This document shows positions 1-11,745 of a DNA stretch of 64,000 bases, one piece after another. Source of the DNA: Otis tarda (lineage: Eukaryota; Chordata; Aves; Otidiformes; Otididae). Under the pieces are notes generated by a model. The model did no database searches. It was not told where the DNA came from and was given only the letters and a program-made list of their open reading frames with translations. Made by a program: the position numbers and the translations under genes. Every line of letters begins with the position of its first letter. Within the stretch, counting starts at the first letter, position 1. Where the stretch lies: contig CM048554.1 in the NCBI GenBank assembly GCA_026413225.1, positions 7,456,001 through 7,520,000 of the forward strand. Direction: 5' to 3'.

Positions 1-1973
1 GTACATGCGTGCAATGCTTTTCAGGCAACAGTCAGCATTCAGAGTAGGGATCTACAGTCACCCCCATCAGCCACTCATTGAATGTCTCACATGGATCTGA
101 TCTTTATGTTTTCCTAGTAATCATATTTTCAGCAGTGTTCTTATGGAACTGACTGTCTGAGCATACTTCATTAAAAAAACAAACTCTAAAACAATGCCAT
201 TAACTGACAAAATTTTTTAATAAATGTTGTGCCTGTGAAGAAAATCATTTAACAGTAATGAGGACATTAAAAGTCATTATTCTATGGGTCACATACTGTT
301 TGCATATTAGTAAACATGAATCTTTCATTTTTTAGTAATGTATTTTGCAGAAATATAGAATGTGATTACTCTTTTAGTGTCTATATTTCCAGTTATTGTC
401 ACATTAACTTGTCTTGCAGTTTGTCCAGCTCTGTAGAATACAACTAACTGTATATTGCTGACTATTTATATTTAATTTTTTCCTCAAAAGGCAAAATTAT
501 CTCTAAACTAAAGTGTGAAAATCCCCGTTCTGGTAAATTTCACTCAACAGTGCAGTAAAATTGACCACAGCAGAATGAAGTTTGTGATGGAAAAGAAATG
601 TAACTTGAAAAGGTACAGCTGCAGTAGGTGAAGGTGTGTGATAACCATGAAGACCTGGCTTTTTCACTAAGAACTAGAACAGCAAAACAAGAGAAGGAAA
701 CTAAGGAAAGACAGCTCACAACTTGTATATATTGAAGTTCACATTCAAAACTAAGATGTAAAGGTATTACCAACTCACGATTAAATTAAAAAGTCATATT
801 TTCTTGAATTTTATTTAATAATTTAGAATTTCAAATTTATTTTTCCATTTCACCTTTACATGCCCTGCCTTCCTTTTTATATACCATAGGCAACTCTCTG
901 CTAGTTTTTCATTTTCAAGCTGTGTTGCTTTGAGGTATTCAATCATAAATCACGATGGTGTGTTTCTTTCGATTTACCAAATGAAAGACTGCCCGTCATT
1001 TCTGTATTGAATGACAAGTTAGGTTGCCACAAATGCTTTGGCTTAAGACCTTGACATTCATTCCCTCTCCACAGACATTTCTGTCAGGAAAACTCAATTG
1101 TTTGACCACTCATGGAGGGTAGATGCAAGAAGTGCGCCAGTATGACTAAAGCAAATTCACTGAAAAATGTAAGAAGAAAAAAGATAAAAAGTGAGGATGC
1201 ATGGCTACACAACTGGAATGTGGTTAGACATGGAAATAAGCCTTACAGCTGACTTGAGCTCAGGTATTTTTATTACTTATGTAGAAATTAGTTGCACAGT
1301 TGCATATATAATCTGACAGTATTGACATGAGTCTGGCTGGAACAGATCTGGAACTCAGACCTCCAGATTACAGAGTTATTGCAATCTGTGTTTTCCTTTG
1401 TATGGACTTGTTACTGTTTTTTAAAACTGGTGTTTGTTAACATATGCTACTCTGAAAGGGAATAAGAGTATAGCTACAAACAGTGATGCTGGCATTTATG
1501 GACAGTATATAAAAAATGTCATTGTTCTAAGTGGTCCTAGATGGTTACAGGGCTGGAAATTCTGGTTTAAAGCAGCAGGCTCCTGATGAGTGTGCCTCTG
1601 CAAAGGAGGAGCAGGAGGCACAAAGAATTGAACAATGAATCTTACTCACAGTCTCTGTTTGCCCCTTGTTGCTCAGGCTCTGAAGTGCAAAGCTTGCAAA
1701 GTGCCTTGAAAGTTTATGCTATATGGTTTTTTTTTGTTTGTTTTTTTCCTGAAATGCAATGAAAGTAGCTATCCAGAGCAGCATATTTGTTATAGTTGTG
1801 TATTCAGTCTGAAAGTAGAGGGAATTCTGAGGGGAAAGGCTTTGTTTTGGAACATGACTCAAGATAGCGTTTTTGCTGCTGCTTCTTGTTGCCCAGAATA
1901 AAAAAAAAAAAGTATTATTAAACTAGTAACGTTTGCAGCTATGCTGGGGAAGCTGTGTTGCTTTCATGGGATT
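1..1973. other. Intergenic stretch, no gene seen
   Basis: AT-rich sequence with stops in all frames. The open stretches here (for example minus strand 540-773 and plus strand 1716-1901) are short, low-complexity and not flanked by good splice sites, so I treat them as chance. There is an A-run at about 1901-1912. I see no recognisable repeat family or RNA gene. Confidence 0.6.
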
Positions 1974-2277
1974 GCACATGGGGAGAGGCTGTTCAGTAGG
2001 GCCTGTTGTGATAGGACGAGGGGTAATGGTTTTGAAATAGAGGGAGGCAGATTTAGATTAGATATTAGGAAAAAATTTTTTACAATGAAGGTTGTAGAAC
2101 ACTGGAACAGGTTGCCCAGAAAGGTGGTGGATGCCCCATCCCTGGAAATGTTCAAGGCCAGGCTGGATGAGGCTCTGAGCAACCTGATCTGGTTGGAGAT
2201 GTCCCTGGTCCTTGCAGGAGGGTTGGACTAGGTGACCTTTGAAGGTCCCTTCCAACTCTAACCATTCTATGATTCTA
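1974..2277 (+). mobile_element. CR1 LINE 3' fragment
   Basis: This is a 5'-truncated CR1 copy. The plus-strand frame matches the last part of the CR1 reverse-transcriptase [21 protein letters not shown] at the start, then RFRLDIRKKFFTMKVVEHWN and a terminal LAGGLD followed by a stop at 2229. It is followed by the usual 3' end (gacctttgaaggtcccttcc) and a short octamer-like tail, attctatgattctatg. This copy keeps the reading frame open through the ACAATG segment, where two other copies in the window carry a stop. CR1 normally makes no clean target-site duplication, and none is visible. Confidence 0.93.
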
Positions 2278-3018
2278 TGTGTAACTACTTAAAACACAAG
2301 GGAAAAAACTGAAAGTGGATGGAATCCCGCTCCATTTATCATAGTTACATTAGCTCCACAAGGTTAACTGGAGTAAGGAGTCAGAAAATTCCCTTTAGTC
2401 ACTGAATGGTAGGTAGAGCCAGAATACTAGAAGTGTATCTAGAGCACAACTGTGAATTCAAATTTTCTGGGTTTACTGTTCTGTTTTGAAGTGACTTCTC
2501 TGCCCTTGCAAATAGGTCTTGAAAGTGGATTAATATAAAAAAAATGAGAGGACAGATGGTTGAGACACACTAAAGATATGTCCATGTTCCCTATGTTCCT
2601 TAGAGGAAGGCAACTATGCTAGATTTTATTTAGTTGGTGGTATAGGGATTACTCTGAAAAGATCCAATTCCCTTTTGACTCAATTTATTTAATACAGACT
2701 CTACAGTGATTACTTCATTTCTTAGGGAAATGCTAAGTGAGCATTGTCAAAGGGAGAGGATAGTGCATGGAGCATCAGAGAGCCGTAGAGCCGAAAGACT
2801 TTGACACAATTGACTTTCTTGATGACATGTATTTCAGCATGTACCTGACCGTTGTAGCCACTGCATCCTCTATTTTAATTTTCCCTCATATGGGAGATTG
2901 TGCCTTGCCAAGCCTCTTGAATCATAATAATAAATTAGCTGTAAAAATTCAAATTATCAATTACTGCTTTTTTCGTTATTAATTTTATATATGTTCAGCT
3001 TCACCATGGTCCTATGTT
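2278..3018. other. Intergenic stretch between two CR1 copies
   Basis: About 740 bases of AT-rich unique sequence. A 71-codon open stretch at 2767-2982 has no family signature and no supporting splice context. Nothing else is seen. Confidence 0.55.
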
Positions 3019-3511
3019 ATTCAACATAAGAAGGACATGGAGCAGTTGGAGAGGGTCCAGAGGAGGGCCATGAAGATGATGAGAGGGCTGGAGCACCTCT
3101 CGTATGAGGACAAGCTGAGAGAGTTGGGGCTGTTCAGCTTGGAGAAGAGGAGGCTCCGGGGAGACCTTATAGTGGTCTTCCAGTACCTCAAGGGGGCCTA
3201 CAGGAAAGATGGGGAGAGGCTGTTCAGTAGGGCCTGTTGTGACAGGACTAGGGGTAATGGTTTTAAAATAGAGGAAGGTAGATTTAGATGGGATATTAGG
3301 AAAAAACTTGTTACAATGTGAGTTGTAGAACACTGGAACAGGTTGCCCAGAGAGGTGGTGGATGCCCCATCCCTTGACACGTTCAAGGCCAGGCTGGATG
3401 AGGCTCTGAGCAACCTGACCTGGTTGGAGATGTCCCTGCTCCTTGCAGGGGTGTTGGACTAGATGACCTTTGAAGGTCCCTTCCAACCCAAACTATGCTA
3501 TGATTCTATGA
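3019..3511 (+). mobile_element. CR1 LINE 3' fragment
   Basis: Plus-strand CR1 copy starting inside the reverse-transcriptase C-terminal region. Visible motifs are [20 protein letters not shown], then [20 protein letters not shown]. The frame ends at an early TGA at 3318-3320 (context acaatgtgag). The 3' untranslated end reads caacccaaactatgctatgattctatg. It is very similar to the copy at 9842-10548 and shares the same early stop, so both probably derive from one CR1 subfamily. Confidence 0.93.
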
Positions 3512-5300
3512 GTTGGAGTGGAGAACTCAGATGGCATCATAGACTAAACTAGAGCTCAAGATGTCAGTTTAAGTAAGAGTCAGAGTTCTGAAGCTGAAAA
3601 TGAGAAGCCTGAATGTGGTGCGAAAGATAAAGGAATGACAAATCCAGGTGCCGAGGCCAGGGGAGAGTTAGCAGCTGTTTTCCCCAAAAAAAAACCCAAA
3701 GAACATGGGATGACAAGCAGGAAAAGGGGAAATGTCAAAATTATCTGGTATGGTTTCAGGATCAGAGGGAGAGGAAAACAGATTTAGAGAACAACATGAA
3801 AGGAAAGCAGATAAGATTTAGCAATAGCTTAGCTAAAGGAGAAATAGGTTTGAGTGTTCTGATGATGGAAGAAAAGGAGGAGGTTGACAGAAGAGAGAAA
3901 GATCTAACAAACTTGAAACTTTTTTTTTTGTTAGTTAGCTGGAGGTGACAAGGCACACCTTTGATTCTGCTGCTAAAAATGGGAGCTGGGAGTACAGCCA
4001 GCAGAGATTTAAATCACTCAAAGGCAAAAACAACTTTTGGAAATATTGGAAATACTGAGAATAGGTGATGTCATTTAGGTGAAAGACAAAGGGCACTGAA
4101 AGAGCTCCCCTCAAGGCTGCAGGGAAAGGAAATTTGTATTTTATCAGCTTATTCAATGAGATTAAGTTGGAGGAGGCGGTGTTATTACTTCTCCTTTCTT
4201 CTTTGACATTATGTAGATTGATAGGTGCAATCACTGAAAAGATTTTTTAAAAAGTTATAAAGATAAGATTTGGACTTTTTCAGTATCTTCCGTGTCACTT
4301 GGATAAGTCGCACTTCAGTAAAGGAAAGGGAGAAGTACACTGTAGATTCAAAAGGTTTAGAACTATTGGAGCAACAAGAATTACTTTGCTATACGCAACA
4401 CTGTAATGTTTTGGAGACAGATTCACTGGAACAGGTTTGGTAGTGGAGAGGCTGAAAATGAGAGAAGAGTCAGCGTGGAGAGTGGTGTAGGCTGATTCTA
4501 CTATATGTGAAATTCGAGGTAAGCTCGGTATTTCTGGGCACTATGAACAAAGTTGAGTTTTAATGCCCAAGAGGTGAGGGGAAAATAAATTTCCCCTCCC
4601 AGAGAGAATGTGGCTGCTTTTACCTGCCTGAGAAAGAGTGAGTCTGCAGCCATTGTAGACAAGTGAGATGCAGTGCCATGGCAACTGTTACAAGACCTAG
4701 CAAATCTGTCTCTCCTTGCCTTCTTAGGTTACATTTTTTCCTTCCCATTAGTCTGAAGGATTATTTTCTTTTCTCCCCTTCTGTTAATTGCTTGCTTTGC
4801 TAATAAGTGAATAAAAACGAGGAAAGATGTCCTACAACTTATTAGACAAAGGTAAGAACATGCCTGGGGATGAAATCACTTGAGAACGCATCAACAGAAA
4901 AATCGACTGGTTTTAATGGGCAGATGAGAAGGCATCTTTCTGGTTTTGGAGAAAATATTTTATTACCCAGAAGTAAAAGTCAAGTCCAGCAGTAGGAGTT
5001 ATTATTACATATTGATTTAAGGATACAGGTGAGGAAGTACTTAAGGATATCTGCTTCATGTTGGCAGCTTCATATGATACAGTCCATTAGTTTTCAAAGG
5101 CTCCAGTGGAGTCCTGTTTGCTTGAAAATATCTTGGAGTTTTTCATGTTGATTAGTAAAGCTTTTTGTGCCTAGGGTCTTGATGACTTCAGGGGCTTGAT
5201 ATCCATCTTTGTACTATCACCTCACAGGGGCATCATTCATAGTACTAAAGAAGCCTGAATGACTTCAGTAAAGGACCCAAAAGACATTTAATCCCTGATT
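3512..5300. other. Intergenic stretch, no gene seen
   Basis: Purine-rich and AT-rich unique sequence. Open stretches at 3762-3956 and 3935-4234 on the minus strand have no recognisable domain and look like chance. No repeat family is recognised. Confidence 0.55.
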
Positions 5301-5400
5301 TCATAGAATCATAGAATCATAGTTTGGGTTGGAGTGGACCTTTAAAGATCATCTAGTCCAGCGCCCAAATTCTTTTTTGAGGTCTTGTCCTCTGTCTAGC
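5301..5400 (-). mobile_element. CR1 3'-end fragment, minus orientation
   Basis: The segment begins tcatagaatcatagaatcat and continues agtttgggttggagtggacc. This is the reverse complement of the CR1 3' terminal sequence (tail repeats, then the conserved ggtcc...caacccaaac end). Only about 100 bases remain, so it is a heavily 5'-truncated insertion in the minus orientation. Confidence 0.88.
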
Positions 5401-8400
5401 AACAGCTCACAGATCTAAGAGCTCAGATAAAGAGAACCTACCACAGACCTTATTTGCAATGGTTAATTATTTTCACTTTCTAAAAAGGTGAGCCTCACCT
5501 TCAGCCTTGAATCTTGAGCTTCCAGCTGTTGAATGGATTATGGCTTGCCATCTAAGACTGTAGCCCTTCAGAGTCAAAACTTATCCAAGAGTGGATGGTG
5601 ATCAAAATACATTTTAATATACTTGGATGAAGAATCAAGTAAATGTTTTTAGAACTGGTTATTCTTGAAATAGTATTTAATTGAACTAAGTACTGTGTAT
5701 TTAACAAGGAACATTTCTTAACCTGTTTCCCTCCATTTTAATGCTTAATTTCCTTCAATTTTTTTGAGGGAACAAGATGACATTTTTTTTCTGGAAGAGA
5801 TTCATTTTGCTAAAGACAAGATTTTTTTTTTCCTTTTACTAGTTGTAGATATACAGACTGTACATAGTAGTTAATTTTTGATGCAAAGAATATTCATGTA
5901 TGATGATTATGTAAATGAGTAGTATGGTTGTACAATCTGAGGATGTGAAAATGTACTATTTGTCCATCATTTTTGCTATGCTTAAGGCATTATAGTACAT
6001 GTTATTTTGTGAACTGATGGAATAATAAATCCTTTTATGATAGGGTAACTGTAGTTCACTGTACCAAACCAAATGTGGATTGATTTCACCAATTTGGGAA
6101 AGAAAATATGCAGTACAAAAGTTCTTAGAGCAGCTTTCCAGTTCAAAAGCATTTTGGTAAAGTCAGACAGAACACAAGCAATGTAACTAAGTGAGATTTT
6201 ACACTTCTGCAGCACATCTGAAAAATGAGCCAGACCTTAGTGTTTTAATATGCATAATCTGTTTTAAGGTTTATTGAGATTTTGGGCTATTGGCTCTGAA
6301 GATTGTTAGCACCCTGGTGAATAGCCCTTCAGACTTGAGGCGTACAATGAGAATTTGCTTCCCCTATCAATTCTTCAACTTGTTGCATAGAATTTATTAT
6401 TTCCCTAAATATAAGCAGCTGCCAAAATTCATTACATATTATAATACCCCTTTCTACTATATTTAACTCTATCTCACTAAGTGGATTACATGGCTTCGTC
6501 TTATAATTAAGTGCAGATCAAATATTATATTGCAATATTATATTAAAAAACCTAAGAAATGACACCGTTTTAGCTGCAATTCTGGACTTCTTCAAGACAG
6601 AAGCACTACTTTAAGGCTGATGTTTTTTCCGGAAACATCTGGTTAATATAAAAAGTATATCTTCTCCTTATAGATGTGATAGTAAACTCAGAAATATCAT
6701 AGATGAAATGCTCTCTGTTCTTTCCCAGTTGAATTCCATTTAAAGAGAATTCTTTCTTTGCCTATTTTATCATTTCAGCCTCTGGGTAATAACGACTTCC
6801 TTTAAAGATTTCTGTTGGAAATGGGTTATCTGAACACCAGCAAACTTCTATATTAGTACAGCTCAGGGAACAGAAACAAATGTGAATCTAGTAGGAGCTT
6901 ATATATTAATTTGGTAAGTATTTGTTTTATTTGATACCAAAATAACATTTCTATTTCCATTAGCTACTTAGGATCAAATCAGTCTATAAGAATTACTTAT
7001 AAAAATTCTCTTGCATGTTTTAAAATTTGATCAAGCCAAGCGTTGTGGACCCAAATGTTTCTTAATATGAACTTGCAGAGTCCCAGATCTAAATTCAACC
7101 CATTTAACATCGAGCACATAATTAAGGTTCTTCAGTTAAGACTCTCTATAGAAATAAGAGAGGGATTAGCTGGTTTAGAGATTTGATCCCCACCTAAGAC
7201 TTGCATCGCCCTTGAAAGAACCTCTCTCCCTTTACTGACCATCAGGCAGTGCAGGGCAGCCACACTCCTGATTCAGGTGTCCCTCTTAATGCCTAAAGTT
7301 GGGGGATATAGGCTCAGTGGTCTCCACTGAGCTCAGTGGAACCAAAATGCTCAGTGTAACTTTGTCCTGTATCTTTGGAGTTCAGTTGTGGGCAAATAGA
7401 CAGCATTTCTCAGTTTGGTTCAGGTATGATTTAAGTATAAACTGAGTGTATGTTATTAGTTATCTCAACCTGTATCCTAGAGAGATTTTTTTGGATAATA
7501 CTGTCACTAATCTAATTTATCTTGTTTCAAACTGAGTCACTAATTACATGATTTCTAAGAGCTCAATTCTGTTTCCTAGCTCTAAGGGTAAGTAGAGGTG
7601 AAAGAAGGCTAGTTTATGCTGCGTGTATAAGAAAACAATTTGCATTATGCATACATGCTGGCTCTGTTCTGCTCAACTCTGCCCTGTACTCTTTTGTACC
7701 TTTTTCCATCCTACGTGGTTGTGATGTAGTGGCAATCAGCGCATTCTGTCACCAGTGCTTGAGTCAAGCTACAGCATTTTCTCAAAAAGAACAAAGAGCA
7801 GGAATCGTACTACTCTTATTTACCTGCATTAGACCTAGCCATTATGAACTCCTTAATTATGGCAATTTATCAAATTAGTCTTAAAAATGTACCTTTTCCC
7901 AAATGCCACGTCATTAATGTGCCGCGTTTTGGCTGCCTTTGTGAAATAGTAGAAAGCTTGCTTTCAAGCAAAACAGTTTCCCCACTGACCCCCAAAAGCT
8001 GAAACAAGCTTGATATATTGTACATTTTCACTTTGAAAAGTATTAAAATGCACAAAAATGGGTTGTCCTGATTAGATTCTTAATCTGTAATTTCCTTCAA
8101 AAAGGAGTTATTGCACGTGCTGTCCCACTCAGCAGAAATTCATGCAGACAACATAGCCATAGTTCAGTGTAGGAGGTGGAAAGTGGCTGAATTTGAGGTC
8201 ATATGAGAACAGTTACAGATTTCAGCTGAAAATACTTCTCTCTGAAGAACAAGGTCAGGTTAGCTCTGCTAGAATCATACAAACCAGCAATCTGAAATGC
8301 TTGTTGCAGTCCATTGGTGTATATGGAAGATGCATTACTTTTTGTGTAAACATGCATTAGTGTTCCTAAGTATTTTCATGTAAAACACATTCTCTGCTCT

Positions 8401-9841
8401 GCCCAGCTGATGATAGTATCTCCAAAAGTGCTCAGCAAGCTATAAAATGTAATCAATATATACATTTATGCGTGTATGATTTATAGTTATGTCTTTTTGA
8501 GAGGGCAAGCCTTAGGCATAAGAAAGTACTTGCATTTTTGTTATTTTGGAAAGCCTTGAGGACTATGCTGACCTAGTAAGTCAGAAGTTGTTCCATCTTC
8601 ACTTCTGACAGTATGAGTAGAAAGATAAGAGGCTCACTTCCTGATTTAATTGCTTTTCCTACAGCACTGAAGTGAGAAGGAACTTCATCCTAGTTTCGTT
8701 CTGTCTGACAGCCTAAGTTCCTCTTTAGTTGGAGACCTTGGATTCCAGATTTGCAGTATATTATCATCTTGTCATATTTCTGGTTTTATAATTGTTGCAA
8801 CATCAGCAATTCTTAGGATCTAGGTGAGTCTTATTATTCTAGGCACAGTGAAAACAAGTACAAGAACTAGCCCAAGAAGGCTTGAAGTGCAGTCTGCTCT
8901 TCTGTGAGCTTTTCAGTTCTGCAGGCTGTGTCTGTATAAGCAAATCTGTGTGGAGCAGTGGATGTGGATCTGCAGGAACAAACAGGTGGCGTTGCAGGCT
9001 CAGCGTACTCATTGTATGTGGTATGAAAGGGGGGGGCGCTACATCTGACTAGTCAAGATCTCATTCTGTGAATTAAATGCCCGTTAATTGTTTGAAGTGT
9101 ACTTCCAATTTAGTTTCATCTGAAACTACACTAGTGCATACCAAAAATGATCCATGGTGTGAACCAAAGCAGGTAAGTGGGGACAATCAGGAGGTTTACT
9201 TTGAAAGTGCATTCTTGAGCAAAATTAGCACACCCATAACTTTTTGTATAAAACATGCTGTTGTAGCAGTGCAAACACATTATCTGTGTCCAAGAAGTTC
9301 GTATCCTGAGTGCCTAATGTATCTGAATGGAATCCAGTTGAAACCAATGGCTTAATTCTTTCCGATGAATCCTTGCTTTCTTTTATTTTCTGTGCCCAAA
9401 CCACAGGCCCTAATGACACAGAAAATAATACTTAAAGCCTCTTTGTGTATGACAGCGACTATCTTGAGCAAAACTCAGGAAACACTGTTAGAGGAGAGGG
9501 CTGAAACTCATCCATATAAACAGCTAAACCTGTGTTTCCTTTCGTACTGCTCCCTTTTTGCCCCTTACCCCTGAACAATTTTAACAAAATATTTGAGTGT
9601 CACCAAAACTCTCTGTTATCCAACATGTAGCTTAGTGGTTAAAGGCTCAAATCTAAATTTAAACTTTTATCTTTTAAAAGATCTTCAATCTTTTTAACTT
9701 AACAGCAGCTGTTAATAAACTATAAGACCTAAAGTTGACATGAAATAGCAGTATATAGTAAAACAAAGATATCAAAACAGCCAACTTATGTTAAACATAA
9801 TGAAACTATGTGTAAACTTGTTAGGTAACTAGAATAAACAT
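5401..9841. other. Intergenic stretch, no gene seen
   Basis: About 4.4 kb of unique, AT-rich sequence. No open frame exceeds about 92 codons. The longest, at 9077-9355 plus, has no family motif and no good acceptor and donor pair. There is a short G-run near 9028. No repeat family is recognised. Confidence 0.55.
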
Positions 9842-10548
9842 GCAGGAGAAAATATGTCCTGAGGAGAAGGACTTGGGAGTGCTGGTAGATGAGAGGCTCA
9901 ACATGAGCAGGCAATGCGCCCTTGCGGCCCAGAAGGGCAACCGCATCCTGGGTAGCATCAAGAGGAGCGTGGCCAGCAGGTCGAGGGAGGTGATTCTCCC
10001 CCTCTACTCTGCTCTGGCGAGACCCCACCTGGAGTACTGTGTCCTGCTCTGGAGCCCCCAACACAAGAAGGACATGGACCAGTTGGAGAAGGTCCAGAGG
10101 AGGGCCACAAAGATGATAAAAGGGCTGGAGCACCTTTCCTATGAGGACAGGCTGAGAGAGTTGGGGCTGTTCAGCCTGGAGAAGAGGAGGCTCTGGGGAG
10201 ACCTTATAGTGGTCTTCCAGTACCTCAAGGGGGCCTACAAGAAAGATGGGGAGAGACTGTTCAGTAGGGCCTGTTGTGACAGGACAAGGGGTAATGGTTT
10301 TAAAATAGAGGAAGGTAGATTTAGATGGGATATTAGGAAAAAACTTTTTTACAATGTGAGTTGTAGAACACTGGAACAAGTTGCCCAGAGAGGTGGTGGA
10401 TGCCCCATCCTTGGAAACGTTCAAGGCCAGGCTGGATGAGGCTCTGAGCAACCTGACCTGGTTGGAGATGTCCCTGCTTCTTGCAGGGGTGTTGGACTAG
10501 ATGACCTTTGAAGGTCCCTTCCAACCCAAACCATTCTATGATTCTATT
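9842..10548 (+). mobile_element. CR1 LINE fragment, longest copy in the window
   Basis: About 0.7 kb of CR1 covering the C-terminal part of the reverse-transcriptase ORF and the 3' end. Motifs in order are [20 protein letters not shown], then [20 protein letters not shown], then [47 protein letters not shown] and [19 protein letters not shown]. The end of the frame is broken around 10346-10356. A one-base-longer T run changes the frame relative to the 3019 copy, and the acaatgtgag stop seen there is also present. The tail is ccattctatgattctat. It cannot encode a working LINE protein because it is truncated at the 5' end. Confidence 0.95.
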
Positions 10549-10612
10549 TCCAATGCTCTTTATTTCTTCTTTTAGTAATTATTGGAGGGTCCAGAAAAAC
10601 AAAAAGAGTATT

Positions 10613-10617
10613 TTCAT
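10613..10617. repeat. Target-site duplication TTCAT, left copy
   Basis: TTCAT immediately precedes the TG of the LTR and is repeated exactly at 11741-11745 right after its terminal CA. This marks a retroviral-type integration. Confidence 0.85.
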
Positions 10618-11740
10618 TGTCATGGTTTTGTTAGTGAGGGGGGGCCTAAGGTGGTAGCTTCTGCAGGAAACTGCTAGAAGTCACTCCCCTTTGTTCAGTG
10701 GACTTGGCCAGGCCTAGGGCGGACCTGCCGCTGGCCAAGGTCGAGCCGATTGGTAGCAGAATGTCCCGTGATAACGCCTCTGCGATAACGTATTTAAGAA
10801 GGGGAAAACAGAAAAAAAGAAAAGAGAAGAGAAGATGTGAAGAAGCTGAGCGGGGGCAGAGGCGCAGAGGGGGAGGCGCAGGCCTCATGGGCCTTGCAGG
10901 CCTCTCGCCAGGCAGCCGACTGGGCCCGACTTGGCCCGGCCCGGCTGCAAGAAGTGGAGAGGAGATGAGAAGTGAATAAGATGTAAAAAAAAAAGATCCT
11001 GAGAGACACCTACCAGCCTGTTGTGAGGAATGGCTGCAGACGCCAAGGTCAGTTCAGAAAGGAGGGGGAGGAGTAATGCGGCTCCTGGCCAAGATTCCCC
11101 TGCAGCCTGTGGTGACGACCATGGTGGAGCAGGTTGTCCCCCTGCAGCCCATGGAGGTCCGCGGAGGAGCAGAGATCCACTTGGAGCCCGTGAAGGGGGA
11201 GGTGGATGCCTGAAGGTGGCTGTGGCCCATGGAGGGCCCACTGGGACAGCCGTTCTGGAGAGACTGTACTCCGTGGAAGAGATGACCCACGCCAGAGCAG
11301 TTTCCTGAAGGACTGTGGCCCGTGGGAGGGACCCCACGATGCAGCAGGGGAGGAATGTGAGGAGTTCTTCCCCCGACCATGAAGCAGCGGCATGAAACAA
11401 CGTATGATGAACTGACTGCAACCCCCATTCCCTTTTCCCCCGCTGTGCCGCTCGGGAGGGGAAGGTAGTAGAGATAATGTTAAGCTTGGGAAGAGGGAGA
11501 GGTGGAGGGAGGTTATCTTGTTCTCTGTCTCATTATCCTGCTGTTTGTAGTAATAAATGAATAGGTTTCTCCAAGTTGAGTCTGTTTTGCCCATGACGGT
11601 AACTTTAAGGATTTCTCCCTGTCCTTATCTCAAACCTCGAGCCGTTTTTCCTTATATTTTCTCTCCCTGTTCTCTCGGAAGGTGGGGGGAGTGAGAGAGA
11701 GACTGCGTAGTCTGGTCCTGATCAGGGCTGAACTACGACA
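10618..11740 (+). mobile_element. Long solo LTR (1.1-kb avian endogenous retrovirus family)
   Basis: This is a 1123-bp solo LTR. It begins TGTCATGGTTTTGTTAGTGA and ends GGGCTGAACTACGACA, with an exact TTCAT duplication on both sides. A TATA-like TATTTAAG lies near 10789 and an AATAAA at 11552-11557, consistent with promoter and polyadenylation signals. The middle (about 11080-11340) is GC-rich and made of imperfect repeats around CCTGCAGCCCATGGAGGTCC. These suppress stops and give long spurious antisense frames. There is no internal viral sequence, so this is a recombined solo LTR. The same family recurs at 30510-31644 (minus) and 61001-62138 (plus). Confidence 0.93.
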
Positions 11741-11745
11741 TTCAT

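Noticed and set aside
9786..10451. 221-codon minus-strand frame
   Set aside because: Antisense shadow of the CR1 reverse-transcriptase frame on the plus strand.
10885..11594. Overlapping minus-strand frames of 124 to 181 codons
   Set aside because: Antisense of the 10618-11740 LTR, with Ser/Pro/His-rich repeats only.
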